Shown: positions 27,419 to 36,412 of the stretch, piece by piece
Layout of the letters: each line of letters begins with the position of its first letter
Numbering within the stretch: the first letter of the stretch is position 1
From: Streptomyces sp. cg36
GTDB lineage: Bacteria; Actinomycetota; Actinomycetes; Streptomycetales; Streptomycetaceae
Assembly: GCF_041080675.1 (NCBI RefSeq)
Contig: NZ_CP163520.1
Location: 6,229,501 to 6,293,500, forward strand
Length of the DNA: 64,000 bases
Reading direction: 5' to 3'
The notes under the pieces: generated by a model
Told to the model about the DNA's origin: nothing
Seen by the model: the letters and a program-made list of their open reading frames with translations, nothing else
Database searches by the model: none
Made by a program: the position numbers and the translations under genes

Positions 27419-28777
27419 ATGATCCGTCGTCATGTTTGGGCTCCGGCCGCACTGCTCGGCCTGGTCGCGGCCGTGCTCGCGCTGGTCCTCGCCATGAGCG
27501 GCTCGTCGACGCACCCGGCCGACGGCGGATCAGGGGCCAGGGGCGGCCCCACCGGCAAGGCGAACGGGAAGCCGGAGCTGGGCTGGGGCTTCACCCACAC
27601 CCAGTACAGCGCGGACAGCGGCTCCCCCGACGCCGTCGCCCGGGTGCGCGGGCTCATCGCCCCACAGCCGATGCCGCAGGACCAGGCGATCATGGGCTGG
27701 GGCGCGGGCAACCCGGAGCCCTCGCCCGGGGATTACGACTTCTCGGACCTGGACCGGCGCATCGCCTTCATCCGCTCCACCGGCTCCACCCCCGTGATCA
27801 CGCTCTGCTGCGCGCCGGACTGGATGAAGGGCGGCCGGGCGGGCGAGGACCACACGGACTGGAGCCTGAAGTCGTTCGAGTCCGCACCCCTGCCGACCCA
27901 CTACGCGGACTTCGCCAAGCTCGCCGCGAAGGTCGCCGAGCGGTATCCGGACGTGCGGCACTTCATCGTCTGGAACGAGTTCAAGGGCTTCTTCGACGAG
28001 AGCAGCCAGCGCTGGAACTACGAGGGGTACACCCGGCTCTACAACCTCGTCTACGACCAGCTGAAGAAGGTGAACGAGGAAAACAGGGTGGGCGGCCCCT
28101 ATCTGGCGATGGACAGTTACGCACCGGGGGAGGAGCAGTTCGCGTCCGAGCTGAAGGGTCCGTGGGGGTCGGTGGACCAGCGGGTGCTGGACGCCTTCAC
28201 GTACTGGAACCGGCACAAGAAGGGCGCCGACTTCGTGGCGGTCGACGGCGCCGGGTTCACCCGGGACGACCGGGCGCTGCCCGACGCCTTCACCGCGCTC
28301 GACAAGTTCACCGACGTCGGCCGCTGGCTGCGACAGCACGCGGAGGGGCTGCCGTTGTGGTGGACCGAGTACTACGTGGAGCCCGACGGCTCCCACTGGA
28401 GCGAGGGGCGGCGGGTCGCCGCCCAGGCAGCCGCGATGATCGCCATGGCCCGGGGCGGGGCCACCACCGGCTTCTACTGGAGCCCGCAGCGGACCACGGC
28501 CGACTGTCCCGGCTGTCTGTGGACGGCGACACAGAGCGCCGACGGGGGAGCGGCGCTGCCGATGTTCGCGCTGGTGTCGCGGTTCGGCAAGGAGTTCCCG
28601 CCGGGCACGGCGTACGCGAGGGTGGAGACGGCCGCCGAGGACATACCCGAGGTCCGGGTGCTGGCGAGCGACCGGGTGGTCCTGGTCGTCAACACCCTGG
28701 ACCGTGACATCCGGGCGCGGGTCGACGGCCGGTCGCTCTCGATGACCGCGTACGAGGTGCGCTGGCTCGACCGCTGA
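27419..28777 (+). CDS. GH39-like glycoside hydrolase, membrane-anchored or secreted
   Basis: This 452-residue protein starts with RRHVWAPAALLGLVAAVLALVLAM, a signal anchor or signal peptide. A TIM-barrel glycosidase of the GH39/clan A type follows. The likely acid/base is Glu in HFIVWNEFKGFFD and the likely nucleophile is Glu in PLWWTEYYVE; GATTGFYWSPQR follows. Substrates of such enzymes are beta-xylosides or other exopolysaccharide linkages. It lies beside the exopolysaccharide-type operon on the opposite strand, so it may trim that polymer; this is inference. Only a weak ribosome-binding site is seen. Confidence 0.75.
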   Translation: MIRRHVWAPAALLGLVAAVLALVLAMSGSSTHPADGGSGARGGPTGKANGKPELGWGFTHTQYSADSGSPDAVARVRGLIAPQPMPQDQAIMGWGAGNPEPSPGDYDFSDLDRRIAFIRSTGSTPVITLCCAPDWMKGGRAGEDHTDWSLKSFESAPLPTHYADFAKLAAKVAERYPDVRHFIVWNEFKGFFDESSQRWNYEGYTRLYNLVYDQLKKVNEENRVGGPYLAMDSYAPGEEQFASELKGPWGSVDQRVLDAFTYWNRHKKGADFVAVDGAGFTRDDRALPDAFTALDKFTDVGRWLRQHAEGLPLWWTEYYVEPDGSHWSEGRRVAAQAAAMIAMARGGATTGFYWSPQRTTADCPGCLWTATQSADGGAALPMFALVSRFGKEFPPGTAYARVETAAEDIPEVRVLASDRVVLVVNTLDRDIRARVDGRSLSMTAYEVRWLDR

Positions 28778-28876
28778 CGGGTCGCCGCACCGGCCCGCGG
28801 ACCGCCCGCCGCCGCACCATTCTGCGGGTGACCCGCCGTCGGTCTCCGGTCTCCGGGCGCGAAGGAGGGCGCGGCC

Positions 28877-29044
28877 CTAGTCCGCGAGGGGCTGCTGCGT
28901 GGAAGGTTCGGCGTCGGCCGGATCCCCCGTCCGCAGCACCCCGTACAGCTTCTCCGAAGCGATCGTGGCGATTACGGCGAGGCTGGCCTGGTGTTGCGCG
29001 CGCGGCGGCGCCCGGCCGTCGTTCCGCTCGCCGGCATCGGTCAC
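28877..29044 (-). CDS. Small 55-residue ORF coupled to the deacetylase gene
   Basis: This short ORF begins with GTG 29044, which overlaps the deacetylase stop as GTGA and has GGAGG immediately before it, so ribosomes finishing the deacetylase could restart here. The protein begins VTDAGERNDGRAPP and contains a hydrophobic-helical stretch SLAVIATIASEKLYGVL before a stop at 28877. I do not recognise it. It may be a true small protein or the truncated head of a longer membrane protein lost by deletion. Nothing else is seen between 28778 and 28876. Confidence 0.5.
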   Translation of the reverse strand: MTDAGERNDGRAPPRAQHQASLAVIATIASEKLYGVLRTGDPADAEPSTQQPLAD

Positions 29045-29832
29045 CCTCCGGTCAGCGCGCGACCGGCCCGGCGGGCCCGGCGGACTACGGCGTACCCCTT
29101 GGTGAGGACGCGGTCGAGGGCGAACGCGCGGGCGAGGGACCGGCCCTCGACGAGGCGGGCGAACTCCTCGATGCCCGTGGTGCGCCGGACGGTCACGCGC
29201 TCCAGGGCGTACGGGCCCTGGCGGCGTCGGGCGAGGGCGTTGCCGACGGCGAGCGCCTGGGCGAATCCGGCTGACCGTACGGCACGCCGCACGCGGCGGC
29301 TGGAGTATCCGTAGGGGTAGGCGAACGAGACGGGGGCCGTGCCCAGCTCCTCCGCGACGATCTCCTTGCAGCGCAGGGTCTCGAACCGGAGGCGTTCGTC
29401 GTCGATCTGGTCGAGCTGCGGATGGGTGTGGCTGTGGCCGCCGATCTCCAGACCGGCACCGGCGAGCTCCCGCACCTGGTTCCAGTCGAGCATGGTGTCG
29501 AGCGCGCCGCCGCGCTCATGGGCCCCGCGCAGCCAGCCGGTGGAGACGAAGAGGGTGGCGGCGAAGCCGTGTTGGGCGAGGACGGGCAGGGCGTGGCGGT
29601 GCACGCCCTCGTATCCGTCGTCGAAGGTGATCAGGACGGGCCGACGCGGCAGGACGCCCGCCGAGCGCCACGCGTCGGCCAGTTGGGCCGTGGTCAGCGG
29701 GGTGAAGCCGCGGTCGTCGAGCACCCGCATCTGCTCGGCGAAGGCGCCGGGAGAGACGGAGAGACCGTGGACGGCACGGGCCGGTCGGTGGCCGACCGCG
29801 TGGTACATCAGGATCGGCACGGGAGCATTCAT
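29041..29832 (-). CDS. Polysaccharide deacetylase (NodB homology)
   Basis: This 263-residue protein has NodB motifs: PILMYHAVG at the start, VLITFDDGYEGVHRHALPVLAQHGFAATLFV (catalytic Asp pair), and GLEIGGHSHTHPQLDQ (metal histidines). SFAYPYGYSSRRVRRAVRSAGF follows. It would remove N- or O-acetyl groups from a polysaccharide such as an exported glycan. No signal peptide is evident. It overlaps the upstream glycosyltransferase gene (ATGA) and the downstream small ORF (GTGA), in one operon. Confidence 0.88.
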   Translation of the reverse strand: MNAPVPILMYHAVGHRPARAVHGLSVSPGAFAEQMRVLDDRGFTPLTTAQLADAWRSAGVLPRRPVLITFDDGYEGVHRHALPVLAQHGFAATLFVSTGWLRGAHERGGALDTMLDWNQVRELAGAGLEIGGHSHTHPQLDQIDDERLRFETLRCKEIVAEELGTAPVSFAYPYGYSSRRVRRAVRSAGFAQALAVGNALARRRQGPYALERVTVRRTTGIEEFARLVEGRSLARAFALDRVLTKGYAVVRRARRAGRALTGG

Positions 29833-31271
29833 ACGACGGCCTCCTCGTCGCCCGGCTCGCGCGACCTGCTCGGTTCGCCCCACTCGCGCGAACCGCCCGA
29901 CCCGGCGGGAGCGGCTGGCGCCGCAGCTCCGGGAGCCCCTGCAACCCCGGGAGCCTCCGCGGTCTGCCCGACCCCCGTGGCTCCCGCATCCCCGAGAGCC
30001 TCCGCAGCCCGCGCGGCCCCGGGAGCGCCCGCAGTGCCCGCAACCCGCGCGGGCTCGGCGGCGACTGCCGGTCGGTGTTCGTCCTGTGGTGAGTGGGACG
30101 GGGCGGCCGGCTGGCCGGCGTGTTCCTCTGCGGCCGGAGGCCGTGGCGCGTTCGGGGGTGTCGAGTCGTTCGGGGGCGGCGGTGCGGGCGGAGTCTGTGG
30201 CTCCGGTGGCGTGATCGGGGTGACCTCGAAGTGGGGGGCGCCGTGGCGGGTGCGCAGGGTGGCCAGGGCGTAGCCCGCCGTTGCCGTGGCCACGCCCGTG
30301 ATGATCGCGGCGGCGCGGCCCGCGCCGCCCGGGCGGCCGAGCAGCGCGTCGCGCAGACCGCGCAGCACACCGGCCGGAAGCACCCTGGTCGTGTAGCGGC
30401 GCTCCGATTCGAGGCCCTTGCCCGCGCCCATGCTGCGGGAGACCAGCGCCTTGGAGAGGCCCTCGGCGTAGGTGCGGGTGCGGAAGTAGCCGAAGCGTTC
30501 GCGGGCGGGAGGGACCCGGTGGTGGATCACCGCCCGGTCGTCGATGAGGAGCACCGTCCCGGGCAGGGCGCGGGAGAGCCGGATGCAGAGTTCGGTCTCC
30601 TCGCAGCCCAGCGGCCGTTTGTCGCCGTCGCGGCCGATGCCGGTAGCGAAGCCGCCCGCCGCGTCGAAGGCGGTACGGCGGAAGGAGGCGTTGCCGCCGA
30701 GCACATTGCGTACCGGCACCCGGCCGGGCGGCAGCCCCCGGTACGTACACCCGACGACCCAGTCGAACTCCTCGGGGAACCAGGCCGGGCGGCGCCCGGA
30801 GGCCCAGGCGGGCACGGTGCGCCCGCCGACCGCCATCACCCGCGGGTCGGCGTACCCCTCGGCGAGGTGGCGCAGCCAGTCGCGTTCGGCCACGGCGTCG
30901 TCGTCGAGGAAGGCCACGAACTCGCCCCGGGCCGCGGCGATCCCGGTGTTGCGGCCGGCCGACAGGCCGCGGGGACCCGCGTTGGCGAGCACCCGCACCG
31001 CTCCGGAAGCCGCCGCTGCCCCGTGGCCCGGGCCGCACCCCCGCCCGCCGTACTCCCCGTACACCTCGTCCCGGTCCTCGCCGTACTCCCTCTCCAGGCG
31101 TTCCAGCAGCGCGCGGTTGTGGTCCACGATCAGCAGGGTTTCCCGGGGCGGCCGGGACTGGTGGCGCACCGAGGAGACCGCCGCGAGGATGTCCTCCCAG
31201 CGGTCCTCGGTGTACACGCAGATCACCACGGAGAACCGAGCCGCGTCCCCGGTGGCCGTGCGGTGCGTCAA
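29829..31271 (-). CDS. Family 2 glycosyltransferase with long disordered tail
   Basis: This 480-residue protein has the GT2 GT-A fold: RFSVVICVYTEDRWEDILAAVSSVRHQS, then GLSAGRNTGIAAARGEFVAFLDDDA (the DDD being the DxD metal site) and GGNASFRRTAFDAAGGF with CEETELCIRLSR. After about residue 340 the protein is a low-complexity Ala/Pro/Glu tail of about 130 residues. The start is TTG, overlapping the upstream stop (TTGA), with GGGGAGAG upstream. It probably builds an exopolysaccharide with the neighbouring GT2 and deacetylase. Confidence 0.83.
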   Translation of the reverse strand: MTHRTATGDAARFSVVICVYTEDRWEDILAAVSSVRHQSRPPRETLLIVDHNRALLERLEREYGEDRDEVYGEYGGRGCGPGHGAAAASGAVRVLANAGPRGLSAGRNTGIAAARGEFVAFLDDDAVAERDWLRHLAEGYADPRVMAVGGRTVPAWASGRRPAWFPEEFDWVVGCTYRGLPPGRVPVRNVLGGNASFRRTAFDAAGGFATGIGRDGDKRPLGCEETELCIRLSRALPGTVLLIDDRAVIHHRVPPARERFGYFRTRTYAEGLSKALVSRSMGAGKGLESERRYTTRVLPAGVLRGLRDALLGRPGGAGRAAAIITGVATATAGYALATLRTRHGAPHFEVTPITPPEPQTPPAPPPPNDSTPPNAPRPPAAEEHAGQPAAPSHSPQDEHRPAVAAEPARVAGTAGAPGAARAAEALGDAGATGVGQTAEAPGVAGAPGAAAPAAPAGSGGSREWGEPSRSREPGDEEAVV

Positions 31272-32161
31272 GAGCTCTCTCCCCGGCGGTCGTCGAGGCC
31301 GGTGAGCGGGGCGCGCCGGTGGCGGAGCGGCACGGCCTTCTCGTGGAGGATCACTCTGAGCACCCGGATCCCGTCGCGCACGGCGCTGAGGTTGGAGACC
31401 CCGTGGATGCGGTGGTACTCATGGCTGGGGACCTCCTGGACGCGCAGGCCCGCCTTGACGATCCGGATGTTGATCAGGGTCTCTATCTCGAAACCGCTGC
31501 AGTCCAGGACGATGTCGTCGAGGCAGTACTTCCAGAAGGCGTTGTAGCCGTAGCACAGGTCGGTGTAGCGGGCGCCGAACTTGCGGTTGACGATGGTGCA
31601 CAGCGCCCAGTTGCCGAGCTTGCGCACGGGGGTCATGTCGTCCGTGCCGCCGCCGTTGGCGAAGCGGGAGCCCTTGGCGAAGTCGGCGCCGCCGACCAGG
31701 GCGGAGACATAGCTGACGATCTCCTCGCCGTCGGCCGAGCCGTCCGCGTCGACCATGACGATGATGTCGCCGGTGCAGGCGGCGAAGCCGCTGATGAGCG
31801 CGTCGCCCTTGCCCTTGCCGACCTGCTTGACGACCTTGACGTCCGGGCGCAGCGCACGGGCGACCCGCACGGTGTCGTCCGTGGAGTTCCCGTCGACCAG
31901 GACCACTTCGTGGATCCATTGCGGAAGGGTCTTGAAGACATACGGAAGGTTTTCCGCCTCGTTCATGGCGGGGATCACGACGCTGACCGGTGGGGCGATC
32001 GCGAGATTCGGCGAGACCGCGCGATAGCGCGCGGAATTGGCCGTTATTCGAGCGGCTCCGGAGTCGGCTGCGATGCTTTCGGAATCGTGGTCGGCGTCGT
32101 GCTGGAGTGACGCCGTGGGTGGATCTTCTTCCCGGCTCGCCGGGTGAACGAAAGAACTCAT
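31268..32161 (-). CDS. Family 2 glycosyltransferase (dolichyl-phosphate mannosyltransferase-like)
   Basis: This 297-residue enzyme has a disordered N-terminal 58 residues and then the GT2 domain PPVSVVIPAMNEAENLPYVFKTLPQWIHEVVLVDGNSTDDT. GDIIVMVDADGSADG is the DxD-type metal site. GSRFANGGGTDDMTPVRKLGNWA and DLCYGYNAFWK resemble polyprenyl-phosphate hexosyltransferases. It is probably the first committed glycosyltransferase of the operon. ATG 32161 lies about 10 nt after GAGAGGGAC. Confidence 0.86.
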   Translation of the reverse strand: MSSFVHPASREEDPPTASLQHDADHDSESIAADSGAARITANSARYRAVSPNLAIAPPVSVVIPAMNEAENLPYVFKTLPQWIHEVVLVDGNSTDDTVRVARALRPDVKVVKQVGKGKGDALISGFAACTGDIIVMVDADGSADGEEIVSYVSALVGGADFAKGSRFANGGGTDDMTPVRKLGNWALCTIVNRKFGARYTDLCYGYNAFWKYCLDDIVLDCSGFEIETLINIRIVKAGLRVQEVPSHEYHRIHGVSNLSAVRDGIRVLRVILHEKAVPLRHRRAPLTGLDDRRGESS

Positions 32162-32486
32162 GAGTCTTTGTCCCTCTCGTCCGGTGGACCGCCCGCCCCC
32201 CGGGCGGTCCGGATGAGTTTCCGGTGACGAAAGGGGGGTCCTCACCCCGGTCATGACGATCTGGCACGCCTTGCTGATCGGGTGAGCCGACTGTGCTGGC
32301 CGCGCGGCCCATGGACGGTCGACGACGCACGAAGACCGAGCACGACACCCCCCTAGCGCGCCCCGCCCCGGCGGCCGTCGCGACGCCTGAGCCCTCCCCC
32401 GGAATCGCTTGCGTGATGGGCCGGTGCGGGTGGATGTAAGACGGTATTGACGATGGGCACCATATGGCAAGACCTGGAACACGGCC
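32162..32486. other. Intergenic region upstream of the glycosyltransferase operon
   Basis: 325 bp lie between two minus-strand genes. No open frame with plausible coding character was found. The part near 32425-32475 is AT-richer than its surroundings and contains a CATATG palindrome. It could hold the promoter of the glycosyltransferase genes, but no convincing -35/-10 pair was identified. Confidence 0.4.
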
Positions 32487-32915
32487 TCACGTTTTTGGGA
32501 TTTTGACCGCTCCTGACCGATCGTTTATGGAGTGATTTACTCCCGTTCCCGCAAGGAAAAGGAGAAAGCTGATCACGGCGACTGCCATGATCTCGCCAGG
32601 TATGGACCGGGTGTTGCTGCTCGCCATGATTTCGGCGATCAAGAGGTTGATGAGTACCGCCCCTGACAATGACGCGACCGCGCGCGGCAGCGGTTGCAGC
32701 CGGCGCAAGGCGGAATGCAGCGCCTGGGCGGGGGCGGCGAAAAGGAAGTACAGCGCGAGCGGGGCGCGCAGCGGGGAGTCCAGCGGAAGGAGGGCGAGCG
32801 CGGCGCCGGACGCGGACGCCGCGAGCGAGGCGCCGCCGAGGGGGGCCGCCAGATCGGCGCGCGCCGGTGCCCCGTCGGGCCCGGTGCCCCGGGGGGCCGG
32901 TGGCGTGGGGGTCAT
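32487..32915 (-). CDS. Small integral membrane protein
   Basis: This 142-residue protein has a 28-residue Pro/Ala-rich N-terminus and about four hydrophobic segments (LGGASLAASASGAALALLPL, PLALYFLFAAPAQALHSAL, AVASLSGAVLINLLIAEIM and IMAVAVISFLLFLAGTGV). No family is recognised. It lies upstream of the glycosyltransferase genes on the same strand, so a role in polymer assembly or export is possible, but the 325-bp gap leaves operon membership uncertain. Confidence 0.6.
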   Translation of the reverse strand: MTPTPPAPRGTGPDGAPARADLAAPLGGASLAASASGAALALLPLDSPLRAPLALYFLFAAPAQALHSALRRLQPLPRAVASLSGAVLINLLIAEIMASSNTRSIPGEIMAVAVISFLLFLAGTGVNHSINDRSGAVKIPKT

Positions 32916-33177
32916 CCGAACCTCTGTGTGCCGATGCGTGCCGCCCGTCCGGCCTCCCGGGGGCGGCGGTTCAATGTGGCGCACCTGTGAAGGGCCGTCA
33001 AGGCAAGGGGCGTGCAGGTGAACTTCCGTGCGGCCAAGGTCAATTGACGGGACCTCGGCGTCAGACGCTGCCCGCCCGGAACGGATTTCTGAAAGTTCTT
33101 GGCATGTCCACTTCCGGTGATCCCTACTCGCTGGTACGACATCTGTGGCGGATATCCCCGCACTAGGAGGCCCCCAC

Positions 33178-33987
33178 ATGAAGCTCTCCCGTATGACGGC
33201 CTGTGTGTCGTCGATTTTCCTGGCCGCCGGCTTCGCCCTCACCGGGGCGAGCGTGGCCAGCGCCGCTCCCCAGGCCGCCGGCACCGACTACGTGGCGCTC
33301 GGCGACTCCTACTCCTCCGGAGTGGGAACCGGCACGTACGACAGCTCCAGCGGCTCCTGCAAGCGCTCACCCAAGGCGTACCCGTCCCTGTGGGCGGCGT
33401 CCCACGCGCCCGCCTCGTTCGCCTTCACCGCCTGTTCGGGTGCGACCACCGACGATGTGAAGGCCAGTCAGCTCGGCCCGCTCAACTCCTCGACCGACCT
33501 CGTCTCCGTCACCATCGGCGGCAATGACGCCGGCTTCTCCGACGTCATGACCACCTGTGTGCTGAATTCGCAGTCCACCTGCCTCAACCGCATCAACCAG
33601 GCGCGCACCTACGCCGACACCGTTCTGCCCGGCAAGCTCGACTCGGTCTACGACGCCATCAGAGCCAAGGCGCCCAACGCCCGCGTCGTCGTCATCGGCT
33701 ACCCGCACTTCTACAAGATCGGCGGCAGCTGCTTCCTCGGTCTGAGCGACACCTCGCGCGCGGCGATCAACGGCGCGGCGGACGAGCTCAACAGCGTGAC
33801 CGCCAAGCGTGCCGCCGACCACGGATACACCTTCGCCTCTGTCGTCCCCGCCTTCACCAACCACGAGATCTGCTCCAGCAACTCGTGGCTGAACAGCCTC
33901 GTCTGGACCAACATCGGCGAGTCCTACCACCCGACCGCCGCCGGTCAGTCCGGCGCCTACCTGCCCACCTTCACCAACGCGGCCTGA
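33178..33987 (+). CDS. Secreted SGNH/GDSL esterase-lipase
   Basis: This 269-residue protein has a signal peptide (MTACVSSIFLAAGFALTGASVASAA). All four SGNH blocks are present: block I YVALGDSYSSGVG (Ser), the Gly of block II in ACSGATTDD, block III TIGGNDAGF (Asn), and block V SYHPTAAGQ (His). Six cysteines pair as in Streptomyces coelicolor/rimosus extracellular lipases. It hydrolyses short- to medium-chain esters outside the cell. TAGGAGG lies just upstream of the ATG. Confidence 0.93.
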   Translation: MKLSRMTACVSSIFLAAGFALTGASVASAAPQAAGTDYVALGDSYSSGVGTGTYDSSSGSCKRSPKAYPSLWAASHAPASFAFTACSGATTDDVKASQLGPLNSSTDLVSVTIGGNDAGFSDVMTTCVLNSQSTCLNRINQARTYADTVLPGKLDSVYDAIRAKAPNARVVVIGYPHFYKIGGSCFLGLSDTSRAAINGAADELNSVTAKRAADHGYTFASVVPAFTNHEICSSNSWLNSLVWTNIGESYHPTAAGQSGAYLPTFTNAA

Positions 33988-34005
33988 GCCGCCCGGACAC
34001 CACCC

Positions 34006-35676
34006 TCAACCGCCGGCGGGCGTGGCGGAGCCGCCGCCCGCCGGCACCGAGGAAGCAGAAGGGGAGGAGGCCCCGCCGGTCGGGGTCTTCTCCGTGCACG
34101 TGACCGTGTACGCGACGGGGTCGGAGGTGGCCGTCGCCGGTGAGCTCACCTCCAGCCGCACCGCGTTGCGGACCGTCCGGCCCGGCCCGTACCCGGATTC
34201 GACGTGCCGGACCTGCTGAGACCTCGGCCCGTCCGCCCCGAAGTCCAGCGTCTTCCAGCCCGGGTCCGAGGACTGCCCGGTGGCCGTCAGCCAGCGGTAC
34301 CGCACCTGCGCCGGGGTCCGCTCCACGGTGAGGACCGCGACGACGGCCGGAGCGGCCCCGTCCGGCGGCGGGCAGGCGCCCTCGTAACTGTCCCGTACGG
34401 CCTGGAGCACGACCTGGACCGACTGCGGCGGCGGCGCGGAGGAGCTCGGGCCGCCACTGGCGGGCGCGGAGGCGCTGCTGGTCGCCGGTGACGGGGTGCT
34501 CCGGCTCGCGGTGGGGTGCGTCGCGGCGTGGGTCGTCGCCCGCGGGGCCGACGGGGCCGTGGTGGGCGCGGTCGTGGAGCCGCGGTCGTCGCCGCCCCCG
34601 TTCCCGCTGTGCGCCAGGGCCCAGGCGAGTCCGCCGAGGGCGAGCAGCAGCACCACCACTCCCGCCAGGAGCACGGCCCCCGCCCGGCTCCGCCGTTCCC
34701 CGGGCTCCTCCGGCCGCACCGCGGTCGTGCCGCCCGATCCGTACGGGCCCGGCGCCGACGGGGCCGTCCGGCCGGGTTCGGGCGCGAGGACCGTGGTCGT
34801 CGCCCTGTCGCGCGGACCCGCGTACGGCGGTGCGAGCGGCACCGAGCCGCCCGCGCCCACCACGCGCAGCTGGTGCTCGGCCCGCTCGGCCGACAGCCGC
34901 TCGGCCGGGTCCTTGCGCAGCAGCCCCTCGATCACCGGGGCGAGCGCCCCCGCCCGGCGCGGCGGCGGCATCTCCTCGTCGACCACGGCCCGCAGCGTCG
35001 ACAGCGGGGTGTCCTGGCGGAACGGCGAGTGGCCCTCGACCGCCGCGTACAGCAGTACGCCCAGCGACCACAGGTCCGAGGCGGGGCCGGGGGTGCGGCC
35101 CAACGCTCTCTCGGGGGCCAGGAATTCGGGCGAGCCGACCACCTCGCCGGTCATCGTGAGGGTGGAGGTGCCCGCCACCGACGCGATGCCGAAGTCGGTC
35201 AGCACCACCCGGCCGTCGTTGGCCAGCAGGACGTTGGCGGGCTTCACGTCACGGTGCAGCACGCCCGCGTCGTGGGCCGCGCGCAGCGCCGCGACGACCT
35301 CGGCGCCGATGTGGCCCGCGCGCTGCGGGGGCAGCGGGCCGTCCGCGTCCAGGACGTCCGCCAGGGTGAGGCCGCGGACCAGCTCCATCACGATCCACGG
35401 GCGGCCGTCCTGCACCGCCACGTCGTAGACGGTGACCACGTTGCGGTGCGAGACGCGGGCCGCGGCCCACGCCTCGCGCTCCAGGCGGGCGTAGAGCCTC
35501 TGTTCGTCCGAGGCGTCCAGACCGGCCGGTGCCCGCACCTCCTTGACGGCGACCTCGCGCCCCAGCACCTCGTCGCGCGCCCGCCACACCTCGCCCATCC
35601 CGCCGCGGCCGAGCGGGGACAGCAGCCGGTAGCGTCCGGCCACCACGCGCTGCTCGCCGCCGGGTACCTCACTCAT
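34006..35676 (-). CDS. Membrane Ser/Thr protein kinase (PknB-like, no PASTA)
   Basis: This 556-residue protein has a complete Hanks kinase domain at residues about 15-275: the Gly loop LGRGGMGEVW, VAVKEV lysine, HRDVKPANVLL (catalytic Asp143) and DFGIAS, then an activation segment and APERALG. A single transmembrane helix is at 333-355. A Ser/Thr/Pro-rich extracytoplasmic linker and a sensor-like domain of about 110 residues with two cysteines follow (SYEGACPPPDGAAPAVVAVLTVERTPAQVRYRW). The substrate and signal are unknown. GGAGGAGG precedes the start. Confidence 0.92.
   Translation of the reverse strand: MSEVPGGEQRVVAGRYRLLSPLGRGGMGEVWRARDEVLGREVAVKEVRAPAGLDASDEQRLYARLEREAWAAARVSHRNVVTVYDVAVQDGRPWIVMELVRGLTLADVLDADGPLPPQRAGHIGAEVVAALRAAHDAGVLHRDVKPANVLLANDGRVVLTDFGIASVAGTSTLTMTGEVVGSPEFLAPERALGRTPGPASDLWSLGVLLYAAVEGHSPFRQDTPLSTLRAVVDEEMPPPRRAGALAPVIEGLLRKDPAERLSAERAEHQLRVVGAGGSVPLAPPYAGPRDRATTTVLAPEPGRTAPSAPGPYGSGGTTAVRPEEPGERRSRAGAVLLAGVVVLLLALGGLAWALAHSGNGGGDDRGSTTAPTTAPSAPRATTHAATHPTASRSTPSPATSSASAPASGGPSSSAPPPQSVQVVLQAVRDSYEGACPPPDGAAPAVVAVLTVERTPAQVRYRWLTATGQSSDPGWKTLDFGADGPRSQQVRHVESGYGPGRTVRNAVRLEVSSPATATSDPVAYTVTCTEKTPTGGASSPSASSVPAGGGSATPAGG
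34012..34045. terminator. Bidirectional hairpin between esterase and kinase genes
   Basis: An 11-bp perfect inverted repeat (GCCGGCGGGCG, 34012-34022, with 34035-34045) overlaps the last codons of the kinase gene. Its loop contains a further GC-rich stem. The gene ends are only 18 bp apart, so this hairpin probably terminates both transcripts. Confidence 0.65.
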
Positions 35677-35691
35677 GCGCGTGCCTCCTCC

Positions 35692-35715
35692 GACTTGTCC
35701 AACGACTTGTCCAAC
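35692..35715. promoter_or_regulatory. Tandem 12-bp repeat upstream of the kinase gene
   Basis: GACTTGTCCAAC occurs twice, head to tail without a gap, 16-39 bp upstream of the kinase start. On the kinase strand each unit contains TTGGAC, which could serve as a -35-like or regulator half-site. Confidence 0.4.
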
Positions 35716-35874
35716 TCGGCCTGGAATCATGCATATTCGGAGAGTAATCGGGGGTGCGGTGTCAACCCCTCCCCGGGAGAGGTGAATCCCACCACCGGGA
35801 TACACGAGTGTGATGCGAGGGCGATAGGGTTACCCTGCCCAGGGCCGGGTGCCCTCGTTTGGGTGGGGAGTGAC

Positions 35875-36138
35875 ATGGAACAGATAACAATGCACAGCAG
35901 GGCGAGAGTGCCTGCCATCACCTGCGGGAGCAGTGCGACCAGTTCGCGGCTCGACCGCCATCTCTCGGTGCTCGGCGGCCCCGCCGTCCCGCTGCGGGAG
36001 ACGGCCGAGGCGACCTTGCTGATGCGTGAGCTGACCTCGCGTGACGCCGCGCACCGCCGGAGGAGCAAGAGCGCCCGCGTCTCGCTCTTCGCCCCGCTGC
36101 GGCGCCTGCGCCGCTCGCTCTTCGGCAGCCGCGGCTGA
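35875..36138 (+). CDS. Small basic protein of unknown function
   Basis: This 87-residue protein is divergent from the kinase gene, with GGTGGGGAG 5 nt before its ATG. The N-terminus EQITMHSRARVPAITCGSSATSSRLDRHLSVLGGPA has one cysteine; the C-terminus is strongly basic (RRSKSARVSLFAPLRRLRRS). It ends in FGSRG, which formally fits the FxSxx-COOH pattern of FxsA precursors. It lacks their usual acidic leader and sits about 29 kb from the fxs genes, so coincidence is likely. 274 bp downstream contain no further gene. Confidence 0.65.
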   Translation: MEQITMHSRARVPAITCGSSATSSRLDRHLSVLGGPAVPLRETAEATLLMRELTSRDAAHRRRSKSARVSLFAPLRRLRRSLFGSRG

Positions 36139-36412
36139 AGTCCACCACAGTTCACGACAAGTGACCGCACGGCACGACCGGTGACTTCCTGAAACTCACT
36201 CGGGCCCGCACGTCGTACCCGCGCAGCGCTGCTGCCGGCCCCTCCGTCATCCCCAGGGCCGACAGCGGCGCTTCGGTGTGCCCGGACACCGACGGCGCGC
36301 ACTCTTCGGCGCACGCCGGTGGCGCGCCCCGCACACCATCCCGATCGGCTGCGGATCCGATGACGGGATCGAACGACAAGAGCAACGCCCGGAGCGACGT
36401 CCGCAGCCGCGG

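Noticed and set aside
34516..36138. 540-codon plus-strand frame ending with the small basic protein
   Set aside because: Most of it is antisense to the kinase. Only the last 87 codons, with their own ribosome site at 35875, look real.
36139..36412. Possible gene between the small basic protein and the type ISP-like gene
   Set aside because: Only short GC-driven frames without ribosome sites were found, so the stretch is left as non-coding.
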